A stretch of 64,000 nt of DNA, taken from Paraburkholderia megapolitana (GTDB taxonomy: Bacteria; Pseudomonadota; Gammaproteobacteria; Burkholderiales; Burkholderiaceae). Shown here one piece after another: positions 27,886-36,622 of this stretch. The stretch covers positions 2,147,001-2,211,000 of the forward strand of contig NZ_CP041745.1 in the NCBI RefSeq assembly GCF_007556815.1. The letters run 5' to 3'. A program made the position numbers and the translations under genes. Below the pieces are notes generated by a model, which was not told the DNA's origin, searched no databases, and saw only the letters and a program-made list of their open reading frames with translations. Position 1 is the first letter of the stretch. Each line of letters starts with the position of its first letter.

Positions 27886-30341
27886 ACCACGATCTCGTCG
27901 AAGAAGCCGCATTGCGTCCTGCCGCGCGTAGCGGATTGACTGGACCGGTGCTCGCGCCGGCTGTCAGTACCCCTGTAGCCGCCGTACGCACGCCGCAAGG
28001 TGCGCACGGCAAAGTGCGTGTCGCAATCGTGCACGACTGGCTCGTGACCTATGCCGGCGCAGAGAGGGTGCTCGAGCAGATCGTCGCGTGCTTTCCGGAT
28101 GCCGACCTGTTCAGCCTCGTCGATTTTCTCGACGACCGCACGTTCCTGCGCGGCAAAACGGCCACGACGTCGTTCATCCAGAACCTGCCGTTCGCGCGGA
28201 CCCGCTATCGCGGCTATCTGCCGTTGATGCCGCTCGCGATCGAGCAGCTCGACGTATCGGCCTACGATGTCGTGATTTCGAGCAGCCACGCCGTTGCCAA
28301 AGGCATCCTGACCGGTCCCGACCAGGTGCACATCAGCTACGTGCACTCGCCGATCCGCTATGCATGGGACCTGCAGCATCAGTACCTGCAACAGTCGCAA
28401 CTGACGCGCGGACCGAAGTCGATGCTGGCACGCCTCGTCCTGCACTACATCCGCAACTGGGATGTCCGTACGTCGAATTCGGTGGATTCGTTTGTCGCGA
28501 ACTCGGCGTTTATCGCGCGGCGGATTCACAAGGTGTATCAGCGCGAAGCGGACGTGATCTTTCCGCCCGTCGACGTCGATGCGTTCACGCTGAACGAGCA
28601 GAAAGAAGATTTCTATCTGACCGCGTCGCGAATGGTGCCGTATAAAAAGATCGATCTGCTCGTCGAAGCGTTTGCGCAGATGCCCGAGCGCAAGCTTGTC
28701 GTGATCGGCGATGGTCCCGACATGCAGAAGATTCGCGCGAAGGCGACGCCGAACATCGAGATCATGGGCTATCAGCCGTTTGCGGTGTTGCATGACCGGA
28801 TGCGTCGCGCGAAGGCTTTTGTCTTCGCCGCCGAAGAAGACTTCGGTATTTCGGTCGTCGAAGCGCAGGCCTGCGGCACCCCGGTCATCGCCTACGGCAA
28901 GGGCGGCGCACTCGAAACGGTCCGCGATCTCACGCACCCGCAGCCAACCGGGTTGTTCTTCGCCGAGCAGAGCGTGGAGTCGATTGTCGCGGCAGTCGAA
29001 GATTTCGCCGACAATCCACGGCGCTTTATCGCCGCCGATTGTCGCCGTAACGCCGAGCGTTTCTCCGCCGCGCATTTTCGCGAGCGTTTCTTCGCTCATG
29101 TACGCGCTGCGGTGCCCAAGATGCAGGGCGCGTCACTCCCTGCATTCGATGCACCGCCCGCGGACACGCACGTACCGTCGGCGAATACCCCACGCATCCT
29201 CGCCGTCGATCAGACCGGCGTGCTGGGTGGTGCCGAGCTGTCGCTGCTCGAAATCATGAAGGCGCTGCGGGCGCGTGCCGAGGTCGTGCTGTTCGACGAC
29301 GGTCCGTTTCGCACCGCGCTCGACCAGGCCGGCGTTACCGTCAACGTATTCGAATCGGGTGCGCTGCGCGAGGTACGCAAGCGCGGCGGGTCGGTGCCGA
29401 AGTGGGCGGCGTTCAAGGACATCGTCGCACTGGTGCGCGCGGTCGTGAAACAGGCCCGGCGCGCCGACGTGATCTATGCAAACACGCAGCGCGCGATGGT
29501 GATCGGCGCGCTCGCCGGCCGCTTTGCCCGCAAGCCGGTTGTCTGGCATCTGCGCGATATCGTCACCAGCGAGCACTTTGGCGGCAAGCAACTCGCGATC
29601 ATCAAGTGGTGCGCGAAACTCGGGCTCGCTCATGTGATTGCAAATTCCGCCGCGTCGAAGCGCGCGTTCGTCGAACTGACGAACTTCGACAGCAAGCGCG
29701 TCGACGTGGTGTTCAACGGCATCTCCGCTGCGCCGTTCGACGCGCTGGCCGATGTCCCGCAAGCAACGTTGCGTGCGCTGCTGAATCTGCCGCAGCAAGG
29801 TTTCCTGGTCGGCTCGTTCAGCCGTCTCGCGCACTGGAAAGGCCAGCACGTGCTGCTCGAAGCCGTCGTGCTGAACCCGCATATGCATGCGGTGCTGGTC
29901 GGTGCGCCGCTGTTCGGCGAGGACGATTACGAGGCTACGCTGCGTGCGTTCGTCGTCAATCACGGGATCGGCGACCGCGTGCATTTTGTCGGCTTCCAGA
30001 ACGATATCGCGGCCTGCATGCGAGCCGTCGACGTCGTCGTGCATACGTCGATTACGCCCGAGCCGTTCGGCCGGGTGATCGTCGAAGGGATGCTTGCGCA
30101 GCGCCCGGTCGTCGCGGCACGCGCCGGTGGTGTGGTCGAGATTATCGACGACGGGGTGAACGGTCTGCTGTGTACGCCGGGCGACGCGCATGGGCTTGCC
30201 GATACGCTCGCCGAACTGCGCGCCAATGAGAGCCTGCGCGAGCAACTGGTCGCGAACGGCAACCGTGTCGCTCGTCAGCGTTTCGGTCCGGGCAACTATG
30301 TGGCGTCGGTTGAGCGGATCTTGAAGGCGGTCGCGGGCTGA
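27882..30341 (+). CDS. bceR: Two-domain GT4 glycosyltransferase
   Basis: 819 residues with two complete GT-B domains. The first (about 45-415) has RVAIVHDWLVTYAGAERVLEQ and the EX7E motif in EEDFGISVVEAQACGTPVI. The second (about 430-819) has ILAVDQTGVLGGAELSLLE and PEPFGRVIVEGMLAQRPVVAARAGG. Each should transfer one sugar, so one polypeptide may add two residues to the repeat unit. The start overlaps the bceQ stop by four bases. The frame is open much further upstream inside bceQ, but that is an overlap artefact. Confidence 0.85.
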   Translation: MNHDLVEEAALRPAARSGLTGPVLAPAVSTPVAAVRTPQGAHGKVRVAIVHDWLVTYAGAERVLEQIVACFPDADLFSLVDFLDDRTFLRGKTATTSFIQNLPFARTRYRGYLPLMPLAIEQLDVSAYDVVISSSHAVAKGILTGPDQVHISYVHSPIRYAWDLQHQYLQQSQLTRGPKSMLARLVLHYIRNWDVRTSNSVDSFVANSAFIARRIHKVYQREADVIFPPVDVDAFTLNEQKEDFYLTASRMVPYKKIDLLVEAFAQMPERKLVVIGDGPDMQKIRAKATPNIEIMGYQPFAVLHDRMRRAKAFVFAAEEDFGISVVEAQACGTPVIAYGKGGALETVRDLTHPQPTGLFFAEQSVESIVAAVEDFADNPRRFIAADCRRNAERFSAAHFRERFFAHVRAAVPKMQGASLPAFDAPPADTHVPSANTPRILAVDQTGVLGGAELSLLEIMKALRARAEVVLFDDGPFRTALDQAGVTVNVFESGALREVRKRGGSVPKWAAFKDIVALVRAVVKQARRADVIYANTQRAMVIGALAGRFARKPVVWHLRDIVTSEHFGGKQLAIIKWCAKLGLAHVIANSAASKRAFVELTNFDSKRVDVVFNGISAAPFDALADVPQATLRALLNLPQQGFLVGSFSRLAHWKGQHVLLEAVVLNPHMHAVLVGAPLFGEDDYEATLRAFVVNHGIGDRVHFVGFQNDIAACMRAVDVVVHTSITPEPFGRVIVEGMLAQRPVVAARAGGVVEIIDDGVNGLLCTPGDAHGLADTLAELRANESLREQLVANGNRVARQRFGPGNYVASVERILKAVAG

Positions 30342-30351
30342 GGGTCTGCTG

Positions 30352-30436
30352 CCGCGCGCAAAACCGCGCGGCGAGGTATGCGTTTGCCTTGCGGCGAAAT
30401 CAGGTAGGCGCAGCGGTACCCGGCGCTTTGCCGGGT
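30352..30436. terminator. Two hairpins between convergent bceR and bceS
   Basis: CCGCGCG-CAAAAC-CGCGCGG lies at 30352-30371 and ACCCGGC-GCTTT-GCCGGGT at 30418-30436. They sit between two genes that run towards each other and probably end both transcripts. Neither has a long T run, so efficiency is uncertain. Confidence 0.45.
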
Positions 30437-30475
30437 TGCCGCGCCGATCGTTGACGTTCGTTGCGTTGCGTGACG

Positions 30476-31687
30476 TCAGGCCCGCACTGCCGTTTTCGAG
30501 GTTTTGCCGGAATTGGCGTTGCGCGGTTTCAGACTCGCCGACCACTTCATCGCCGGAAGCTCGACCAGTCGGTAAAACCCATACGCAACCGGAATGGCGA
30601 CCAGCATATAGCCGAACGAAGGCCAGATCGACTGTTGCAGCGCCGAGCGGAACAGCAGCGACGACAGCAGCACGAAGATCGGCAGATGCACGACGTACAG
30701 CGAAAAACTGAAATCGCCGAGCCGCGACAGTGCGCGCATCGCGGTGCCGCCGGCGGTACGGCGCGTGTCGAGCGCGCGATACAGGTAGCAGGCGAAACCG
30801 AGCGCCCACAACTGGAACGCAACGTACTGCCCGAAATGGAACGCGACACAGCCGAGTGCCGTGAACACCGCCGCCGCACCGTAGAGCAATAGCGACGGCC
30901 GTTGCGTAGAAGCAACCGCGTGCGCTTTCGTATCGGCGATCCACGCGCCGAGCGTCCACGACAGCCAGTACGACGTGAAGAACTGGATGTCATGGCGCTC
31001 GAGGCAAAATGCCGACACGACATTGACGAGCGCGACGAGCACCAGCACCGGCGTGATGCCGATACGCCGCCGCAAGGCGAACAACAGTGGATAAATCGCA
31101 TAGAACTGCACTTCGAGCGACAGTGTCCAGAGCGCGCCGTTCGAACCATAGGTCTTGCCGGCTACGCCTTGCAGCGAGAACAGGTTGACGAGGAACGCCT
31201 GCAGGCCGATCTCGCGGATCTTATGGCTGACCGGCGGCAATTGCAGGCTGGCCCAGTCGAGCGCGAGCGTCAGAAGCAGTGCCGCGAACAGCACCGGATA
31301 GATGCGCGCAAAGCGGCGCGCCCAGAAGTTAGTGGCGTCGAGCCGCCAGGCCGGGTTCTGGGCAAGCCGCAACGCCGCGCCGCGATGAATGCAGTAACCG
31401 CTGATAACGAAGAAGATCGGCACACCAGCCGACCCCCAGGCCACTGGAAACGTCAGATACGCGACGATGTTGCTGAAATCGAGCGACCGGCCCACCGTCT
31501 GGTGAAAGCTTTGCATGCCGATCCATTCAACCTGCCGGCAATGAAAATAGGCCACCAGCAGCGCCGCGAAACCGCGCATGGCGTCGATGACGTGATCCTT
31601 GCTGGCGCTTTCCGCGCGGGCCTCGCTGGCCGGCAGCGCCTGAAAGGGCAGCGAAGTGCCGGTTGCTTCGAAGGCCGAATCGCTCAT
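30476..31687 (-). CDS. bceS: Acyltransferase 3 family membrane protein
   Basis: A 403-residue OafA-type protein. The conserved start DAMRGFAALLVAYFHCR carries the active-site His, followed by GVPIFFVISGYCIHRG and a series of membrane helices. It probably adds acetyl groups to sugars of the same polymer; with bceO the locus has two such enzymes. AAGGAGCG precedes the ATG. It is convergent with bceR and divergent from the small membrane protein gene at 31954. Confidence 0.85.
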   Translation of the reverse strand: MSDSAFEATGTSLPFQALPASEARAESASKDHVIDAMRGFAALLVAYFHCRQVEWIGMQSFHQTVGRSLDFSNIVAYLTFPVAWGSAGVPIFFVISGYCIHRGAALRLAQNPAWRLDATNFWARRFARIYPVLFAALLLTLALDWASLQLPPVSHKIREIGLQAFLVNLFSLQGVAGKTYGSNGALWTLSLEVQFYAIYPLLFALRRRIGITPVLVLVALVNVVSAFCLERHDIQFFTSYWLSWTLGAWIADTKAHAVASTQRPSLLLYGAAAVFTALGCVAFHFGQYVAFQLWALGFACYLYRALDTRRTAGGTAMRALSRLGDFSFSLYVVHLPIFVLLSSLLFRSALQQSIWPSFGYMLVAIPVAYGFYRLVELPAMKWSASLKPRNANSGKTSKTAVRA

Positions 31688-31953
31688 GCGCGCTCCTTAT
31701 CCATACCGCGTGATTTGCTTATATACACAACGCAGACCCGGCGCACGACATGTTCTGCAGGCACGGGCTCGCATGGTCTATCGTAGAGCAACGGCAATTC
31801 GAAAAATGAATAAAAATTTCTCACGAACTGAAATAACAAGTCGAATTGATGACTCGAATGGATTGAAAAAATTAACTGGCGGGGTCGCTGAATTATTTGT
31901 CGATTTTTTCGTGCTAGTTTGAGTCTCGGACTCATTTGACCAGGAGTAAAGCC

Positions 31954-32097
31954 ATGAACATGCACTTGCTCGCGGGGATCGCCGTCCTGCTGGTTTTGGT
32001 GGGCGTATCCGCCTACCGGGAAGCGTTGCGCAACGAACCGATCGGACGCTTCCGGATGAATCCGGGCAAGCTTCCGCCGTTCGACGAAAGCGAATAA
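31954..32097 (+). CDS. Small single-pass membrane protein (47 residues)
   Basis: A short gene with CAGGAGT spaced well before the ATG. The product has one hydrophobic helix at the N-terminus (LLAGIAVLLVLVGVSA) and a short charged C-terminal part ending PPFDESE. Codon use is typical of the neighbours. It lies alone between bceS and bceT. I do not recognise a family. The strong ribosome site, clean transmembrane segment and position argue that it is real. Confidence 0.6.
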   Translation: MNMHLLAGIAVLLVLVGVSAYREALRNEPIGRFRMNPGKLPPFDESE

Positions 32098-32191
32098 GCA
32101 GTGCCCGTATTTCACGTAATAATTGCGCATTGAGTTTTAATCAGCCGCTTCATCACGTAACACTTCCCGATCAGATTTCGCGATGTGACAG

Positions 32192-32229
32192 CATGCGATC
32201 GAAAGGCCCGATTCACGATCGATCGCATG
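32192..32229. promoter_or_regulatory. 10-bp inverted repeat upstream of bceT
   Basis: CATGCGATCG at 32192-32201 is perfectly complementary to CGATCGCATG at 32220-32229, with 18 bases between. It lies about 130 bases before the bceT start in an AT-richer stretch. It could be an operator or an RNA stem in the leader. Confidence 0.4.
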
Positions 32230-32357
32230 AATTCATTACGGAAAACGAATATTTTTCCGCTAACCTTTTTGAGGACAGTTTCCGGACCGCGTGGCGTTCA
32301 GTGTCGTCCACGCTAACGGACCGCAAAGATTGATTAACCGATGTGGGAATGCAGACC

Positions 32358-33251
32358 ATGCTGAAAGTCACTAAAGCCGTGTTTCCCGTGGCGGGCCTCG
32401 GAACACGCTTCCTGCCGGCCACCAAGGCCAGTCCGAAAGAAATGCTGCCCATCGTCGACAAGCCGCTGATCCAGTACGCGGTAGAAGAGGCCATCGCGGC
32501 CGGCATCACCGAGATGATCTTCGTGACCGGGCGCAGCAAGCGCGCGATCGAAGATCACTTCGACAAGTCGTATGAAATCGAGGCCGAGCTCGAGGCACGC
32601 GGCAAGGACCAGTTGCTCGAACTCGTGCGCAGCATCAAGCCGGCCAACGTCGATTGTTTTTATGTGCGACAGGCCACCGCGCTCGGTCTCGGACACGCGG
32701 TGCTGTGTGCCGAAAAACTGGTCGGCGAGAGCCCGTTCGCCGTGATTCTCGCGGACGATCTGTTGCACAGCACGAAGCCGGTCATGAAGCAGCTCGTCGA
32801 CGTGTTCAACCACTATCACAGCTCGGTGGTGGGCGTCGAAACGATCGCCCGCGAAGACAGCCGCTCGTATGGCGTGGTGGATGGTCGCGAGTGGGAAGAG
32901 GATGTGATCAAGCTCTCGGGCATCGTCGAGAAGCCCGCACCGGAAAAGGCGCCGTCCAATCTCGGCGTAGTGGGCCGCTATGTGTTGATGCCGACCATCT
33001 TCAAGCACATTCGCGCGTTGAAGCCCGGTGCAGGCGGTGAACTGCAACTCACCGATGCATTGCAGTCGTTGCTTGCCGAAGAGCAGGTGCTGGCATATCG
33101 CTACTTCGGCACGCGCTTCGATTGCGGAAGCAAGCTTGGCTATCTGAAGGCGACCGTCGAATTCGCGCTGCGGCATCCCGAGGTGCGGGCGGAATTCGAG
33201 GAGTATCTGCAGAACTATCTGCCGGTGCAGTTGACGGCGGCCGCTGCGTAA
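32358..33251 (+). CDS. bceT: UTP-glucose-1-phosphate uridylyltransferase
   Basis: 297 residues from the ATG at 32358, with GGGAA 9 bases upstream; in-frame starts at 32343 and 32349 are less likely. It has the GalU/UGP signature [30 protein letters not shown] at the N-terminus and the usual length. It makes UDP-glucose from glucose-1-P and UTP, which feeds both BceB (priming) and BceC (UDP-glucuronate). It closes the polysaccharide locus. Confidence 0.92.
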   Translation: MLKVTKAVFPVAGLGTRFLPATKASPKEMLPIVDKPLIQYAVEEAIAAGITEMIFVTGRSKRAIEDHFDKSYEIEAELEARGKDQLLELVRSIKPANVDCFYVRQATALGLGHAVLCAEKLVGESPFAVILADDLLHSTKPVMKQLVDVFNHYHSSVVGVETIAREDSRSYGVVDGREWEEDVIKLSGIVEKPAPEKAPSNLGVVGRYVLMPTIFKHIRALKPGAGGELQLTDALQSLLAEEQVLAYRYFGTRFDCGSKLGYLKATVEFALRHPEVRAEFEEYLQNYLPVQLTAAAA

Positions 33252-33297
33252 TACCTCCACGATTTGCGCACGCGTCGTGCACGCGTTGTGCGCGATA

Positions 33298-33353
33298 CGC
33301 CGCCGTTTTCAGCCACGCTATGCGGACGCATAGCCGGTCTGGAAACGGCGGCG
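33298..33353. terminator. Large branched hairpin between bceT and a convergent gene
   Basis: Outer arms of 15 bases (33298-33312 and 33339-33353) pair with one mismatch. They enclose a second hairpin, CTATGCG-GA-CGCATAG at 33318-33333. It lies 47 bases after bceT and 27 bases before the end of the opposite-strand gene, so it probably ends both transcripts. Confidence 0.6.
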
Positions 33354-33379
33354 CTTCATTTCAGCACGCCTCGCGCAAG

Positions 33380-33751
33380 CTAGCAACGGTTCATCTTGAT
33401 CACGCGCGAGATCTGGGCCGCTGTGAAACTGCTCCTATGAGCATAGGGCGCGCAGTCGAGCGGCGCAGTCAAAGATTCGCTTACGGCGAACTGACCCACG
33501 TAGCGAAACGAATCGGTCTCGATCTTGATGAACACCGGAATCTCGCCGGCCTGTCTTGCGAGCGTTCTGCCGGCGGCACGTGCCGCGGCACCGCCGTCGC
33601 AGAGGATGACCTCAGGTGCGTGTGGGTTCAGGTCGGGCCGCAGGCACGCGGCGACTACCTTGCCATTCTTCGTCGGAAGAAAAGCCTGCTTGCTGCCGCC
33701 GCAGACGGTGTGGATGTACTCGCGGCTATAGTTTTTGTTCATTTCAAACAT
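33380..33751 (-). CDS. Conserved-looking hypothetical protein
   Basis: 123 residues from the ATG at 33751, preceded by GAGGT; the frame stays open upstream to 33883. It has GGSKQAFLPTKNGKVVAACL, then NPHAPEVILCDG, then IPVFIKIETDSFRYVGQF. This order (GG..Q..LPT, NP.AP, pVF.K, Y.G.F) reminds me of small SRA-like/DUF6697-type proteins seen in Burkholderia, from memory only. No signal peptide or membrane helix. Function unknown; binding of modified nucleotides would be one guess. Confidence 0.55.
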   Translation of the reverse strand: MFEMNKNYSREYIHTVCGGSKQAFLPTKNGKVVAACLRPDLNPHAPEVILCDGGAAARAAGRTLARQAGEIPVFIKIETDSFRYVGQFAVSESLTAPLDCAPYAHRSSFTAAQISRVIKMNRC

Positions 33752-34139
33752 GAGAGACCTCGGTGTGATGCGTAGTGCAGGGTTGCTACGTAGAAAGCAT
33801 TGACCTGGCAGCGCTAAATACAGGGCGATGCCGCATTCGATGCGCGCACACTCATCCCGCCGCGCTGCGAGTCTCGCTCGCAAGACGCGATCATCCAGAC
33901 GCGGGGCAATCCCGCGTTCAGGTGGCGCTAGATAAAGGGCTTGAAAAGACTACTGCGGCGCGCACCATCTGCCTGCTGGCAAGACGGCGGCTAGAAGAAA
34001 GGGCACGCGGACGTCCTGCCGGTCAGGCAGTGAGATGGTTCGACGATCGACGACATCGGTTATTCATGGGACCCGTTCGCGGTTTGATGTTGCCGATATT
34101 GTAGATATCTGTATCTCGGCGGCAAGTAAAAAGGTGGTA
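33752..34139. other. Gene-free stretch of about 390 bases
   Basis: No ORF in any frame has convincing coding character or a matching ribosome site. The sequence becomes AT-richer at 34085-34139. Nothing else is recognised. Confidence 0.4.
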
Positions 34140-34171
34140 AACAGCGATCCGGGAGCGGCCGGATCGCTGTT
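34140..34171 (-). terminator. Intrinsic terminator after the EF-hand-like gene
   Basis: A perfect 13-bp stem (34140-34152 with 34159-34171) around a 6-base loop. On the minus strand it is followed by TTTACCACCTTTTTA. It lies 25 bases past the stop of the gene at 34196. Confidence 0.7.
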
Positions 34172-34195
34172 ATCGCGTTGTCGCGCTGTTATCGC

Positions 34196-34588
34196 TTAAC
34201 GCTGTTGCTGCTGCAGATACTGCCTGACATCGCTCATCGACACGCGCCCGGTATGGGCACTATCGATCTCTTCGAAATGTTTGGCGACATAGCCGAGACC
34301 GCTGCTTTGCGCCTGTGCCTTCGTGACAGAGGCGCCATTGCTGAGCGCCGTGTTGGCGCCGAGTCGTGCTTCGACGCGCTGCTGCGCCTGCTGTTGCAAG
34401 GTCGCGCCGGTGGACGGGGTCACGGCCGCCACACGGTTCTGCGGAAAGAACGGACCGTCGACACCATGACTGCCATGCGGCAACGTCACGGGCGCGACCG
34501 CTTGCGGCGGCAACGCGTGAGCGCTACTCATGACAGCACCGAGGACAATCAACGGAGACATACGTCGCAGCAAATTGATAAGAGACAT
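34196..34588 (-). CDS. Exported EF-hand-like protein
   Basis: 130 residues from the ATG at 34588; the frame is open to 34639. An N-terminal signal peptide ends near SAHA. The middle is Gln/Ala/Thr-rich low complexity. The C-terminus has FEEIDSAHTGRVSMSDVRQYL, which looks like one EF-hand (loop Asp, Gly and Asp in place). It is probably a periplasmic calcium-binding or structural protein. It follows the S10 carboxypeptidase gene on the same strand at a short distance. The start is uncertain. Confidence 0.55.
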   Translation of the reverse strand: MSLINLLRRMSPLIVLGAVMSSAHALPPQAVAPVTLPHGSHGVDGPFFPQNRVAAVTPSTGATLQQQAQQRVEARLGANTALSNGASVTKAQAQSSGLGYVAKHFEEIDSAHTGRVSMSDVRQYLQQQQR

Positions 34589-34650
34589 GATCACTCGCAT
34601 TAGATGGGTGAACAGCAGGTTGCTGTTAAAAACGCGCACTGCTGCAGCGC

Positions 34651-36345
34651 TCAGGGCGCGGCCGCCTGCGTCACAGTGCTGGGCGTACTAACGGTCGGTG
34701 AACTCGCCGGGCTTTCGTCACGCCACGGCTGCGGCAGCGTCGTCAGCGTGAGGGCACCCGGAATCTGCTTCGCCGCGTAGAACAGCTTGAGGTGCGCTTT
34801 CACCTGCGGCCGTGCCACGTCGTCGAGATAGATCATGTGACCGCCCTGGACGAAAGTCACCTGCAGGTTCGGATTTAGATGAGGCACTGTCTGGAGTCGC
34901 GCGAGCTGCTTCTCGGTATTGAAGAACGGTGTGGCCAGATCGTGATAGCCGTTTTCCGACAGGATCTCGAGCCGTGGGTTGAGCGTCAGTGCACCGAGCA
35001 GATCGGGGATCGTGTCCGGATAAGACTGGCCACCGTGCGAGAAGTCCCAGGTCATGCCGTCGTTCAACGGCACGTAGGTCGAGTTCGGCGCCGTGTAGCC
35101 GAGATATTGCGGCATCTGTGTTGCAAGCGCGTTCGTGAACGGTTGCGAGATCAGGATGTCCGACGGATCGTTGTCGCTCTGCAGCCGCGGGTCGGAGTCC
35201 GGCAACGTCACGCGTCCGTCATAACGGCCGATCTGCCCGTTGCTGACCAGCGTGTCCGAGAACCAGTTCTGACTGAAGTAGCTCTGCAATGCCTGCACGC
35301 TCATGCCCGATGTTTGCGACCACGACTGCAGCGTGCGCAAAGGCGGTGTGCCGTTGTTCAGATGACGATACTGAGCGGTCGAAAACTGCTCCATCTGCTG
35401 TGCATAGGCGCTCAGGCTAACCGGTGCCGGCGAAACCTGGTTGTAGTAGGCCGATACTTCCGCGTAGCTCGGCAGGTCGTCGGCGGCATCGTCGGTTGAC
35501 CCATAGTTCAGGATCGAAGACTGCAACACGATCCCCGTCAGATGGACACCGGCGGACTCGAGCGACAGCGCGAGCATGTCGGTGCGCGGCGTGCCGTACG
35601 ACTCCCCGTACAGATACAGCGGCGACTTGCTGCGATTGTTGACGGCGATATAGCGCTCGACGAAATCGCGTATCACCTTGACGTCCGGATCGCAGCCCCA
35701 AAAGACCTGGTTCGTGTTCGGCAGAACGGCTTCGGAGAGCCCGGTTCCCGGCGGATCGATGTACACCAGGTCCGACACGTCGAGCATGCTTTCCTTGTTG
35801 TCGACGAGCGGATAGTTCGGCCAGTTGTTGCCGAACAGCGGGTCGGGCGTGGCGACGCGCGTCGGCGCAAACGAACCGAGACGCAGCCAGATCGACGACG
35901 AACCCGGGCCGCCGTTATAGATGAACGTCACCGGGCGCGGCGCACCGTTCGTGCTCGGCGCGGTGTAGGCGACGTAGGACATCGACGCCTCCGGGTTGCC
36001 TTGCGCGTCCGCGGCGGTCAGGTGACCGGTGGTGGTCGTGTAGTCGATCGTCGTACTGCCGGATTTCCACTGGTGCTGCATCACGGCGGCCTTTTCGGTG
36101 ACCTGTGACGCGGCCAGACCATCGGTGGCGTTCATCGAATAGGCGATCGTATCGACGTAAGGCTGATTGCTTGCTGCGGGGTTTGCTTGGTTGTTTGAGG
36201 TTTGCTTCAGATTCGCGGCACTACTCGAGGACGAACCACCATCACTGCCGCCGCATCCCGCCAGCGCCAGCATTCCGATCGTCACGATACTGAGTGCAGC
36301 TAGCCGGCCCTGCTTGCTACCGTTACAGCTCCTGTCTGGCTTCAT
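34651..36345 (-). CDS. Serine carboxypeptidase (peptidase S10), lipoprotein
   Basis: A 564-residue alpha/beta-hydrolase. The lipobox LAGC near residue 30 is followed by a Ser/Gly-rich linker. The oxyanion block YNGGPGSSS and the nucleophile motif GESYGTPR (Ser249) are typical of S10 peptidases; DLATPFFNTE and VQGGHMIYLDD hold the expected Asp and His. It should cleave C-terminal residues from peptides outside the inner membrane, anchored by lipid. Many soil proteobacteria carry such a protein. It lies upstream of the EF-hand-like gene on the same strand. Confidence 0.88.
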   Translation of the reverse strand: MKPDRSCNGSKQGRLAALSIVTIGMLALAGCGGSDGGSSSSSAANLKQTSNNQANPAASNQPYVDTIAYSMNATDGLAASQVTEKAAVMQHQWKSGSTTIDYTTTTGHLTAADAQGNPEASMSYVAYTAPSTNGAPRPVTFIYNGGPGSSSIWLRLGSFAPTRVATPDPLFGNNWPNYPLVDNKESMLDVSDLVYIDPPGTGLSEAVLPNTNQVFWGCDPDVKVIRDFVERYIAVNNRSKSPLYLYGESYGTPRTDMLALSLESAGVHLTGIVLQSSILNYGSTDDAADDLPSYAEVSAYYNQVSPAPVSLSAYAQQMEQFSTAQYRHLNNGTPPLRTLQSWSQTSGMSVQALQSYFSQNWFSDTLVSNGQIGRYDGRVTLPDSDPRLQSDNDPSDILISQPFTNALATQMPQYLGYTAPNSTYVPLNDGMTWDFSHGGQSYPDTIPDLLGALTLNPRLEILSENGYHDLATPFFNTEKQLARLQTVPHLNPNLQVTFVQGGHMIYLDDVARPQVKAHLKLFYAAKQIPGALTLTTLPQPWRDESPASSPTVSTPSTVTQAAAP

Positions 36346-36622
36346 CTCTATCCCTGTTGAATGAGTTTGGATACCGCTTTACGAAGGTCGCTTGCGCGCT
36401 GGTTCGCTATATAGAGTCGTTCGGGAAACATGGAAGGACCAGTGGCTTTGAGTATTGTTGAAGCTTGCGACATGGCGTGATGATGCCAAAGCATCCAGTA
36501 TCTGGAATCGTCATCAAAAGTTTGCATACCTCTCTATCCGCTGTGTATCGTCGCCCGGCAGTCCACAGTGATGGGCTTAAGAAAACCGGTTACGCAAAGT
36601 CGAACTTGCTGGAGGAGGCGAA

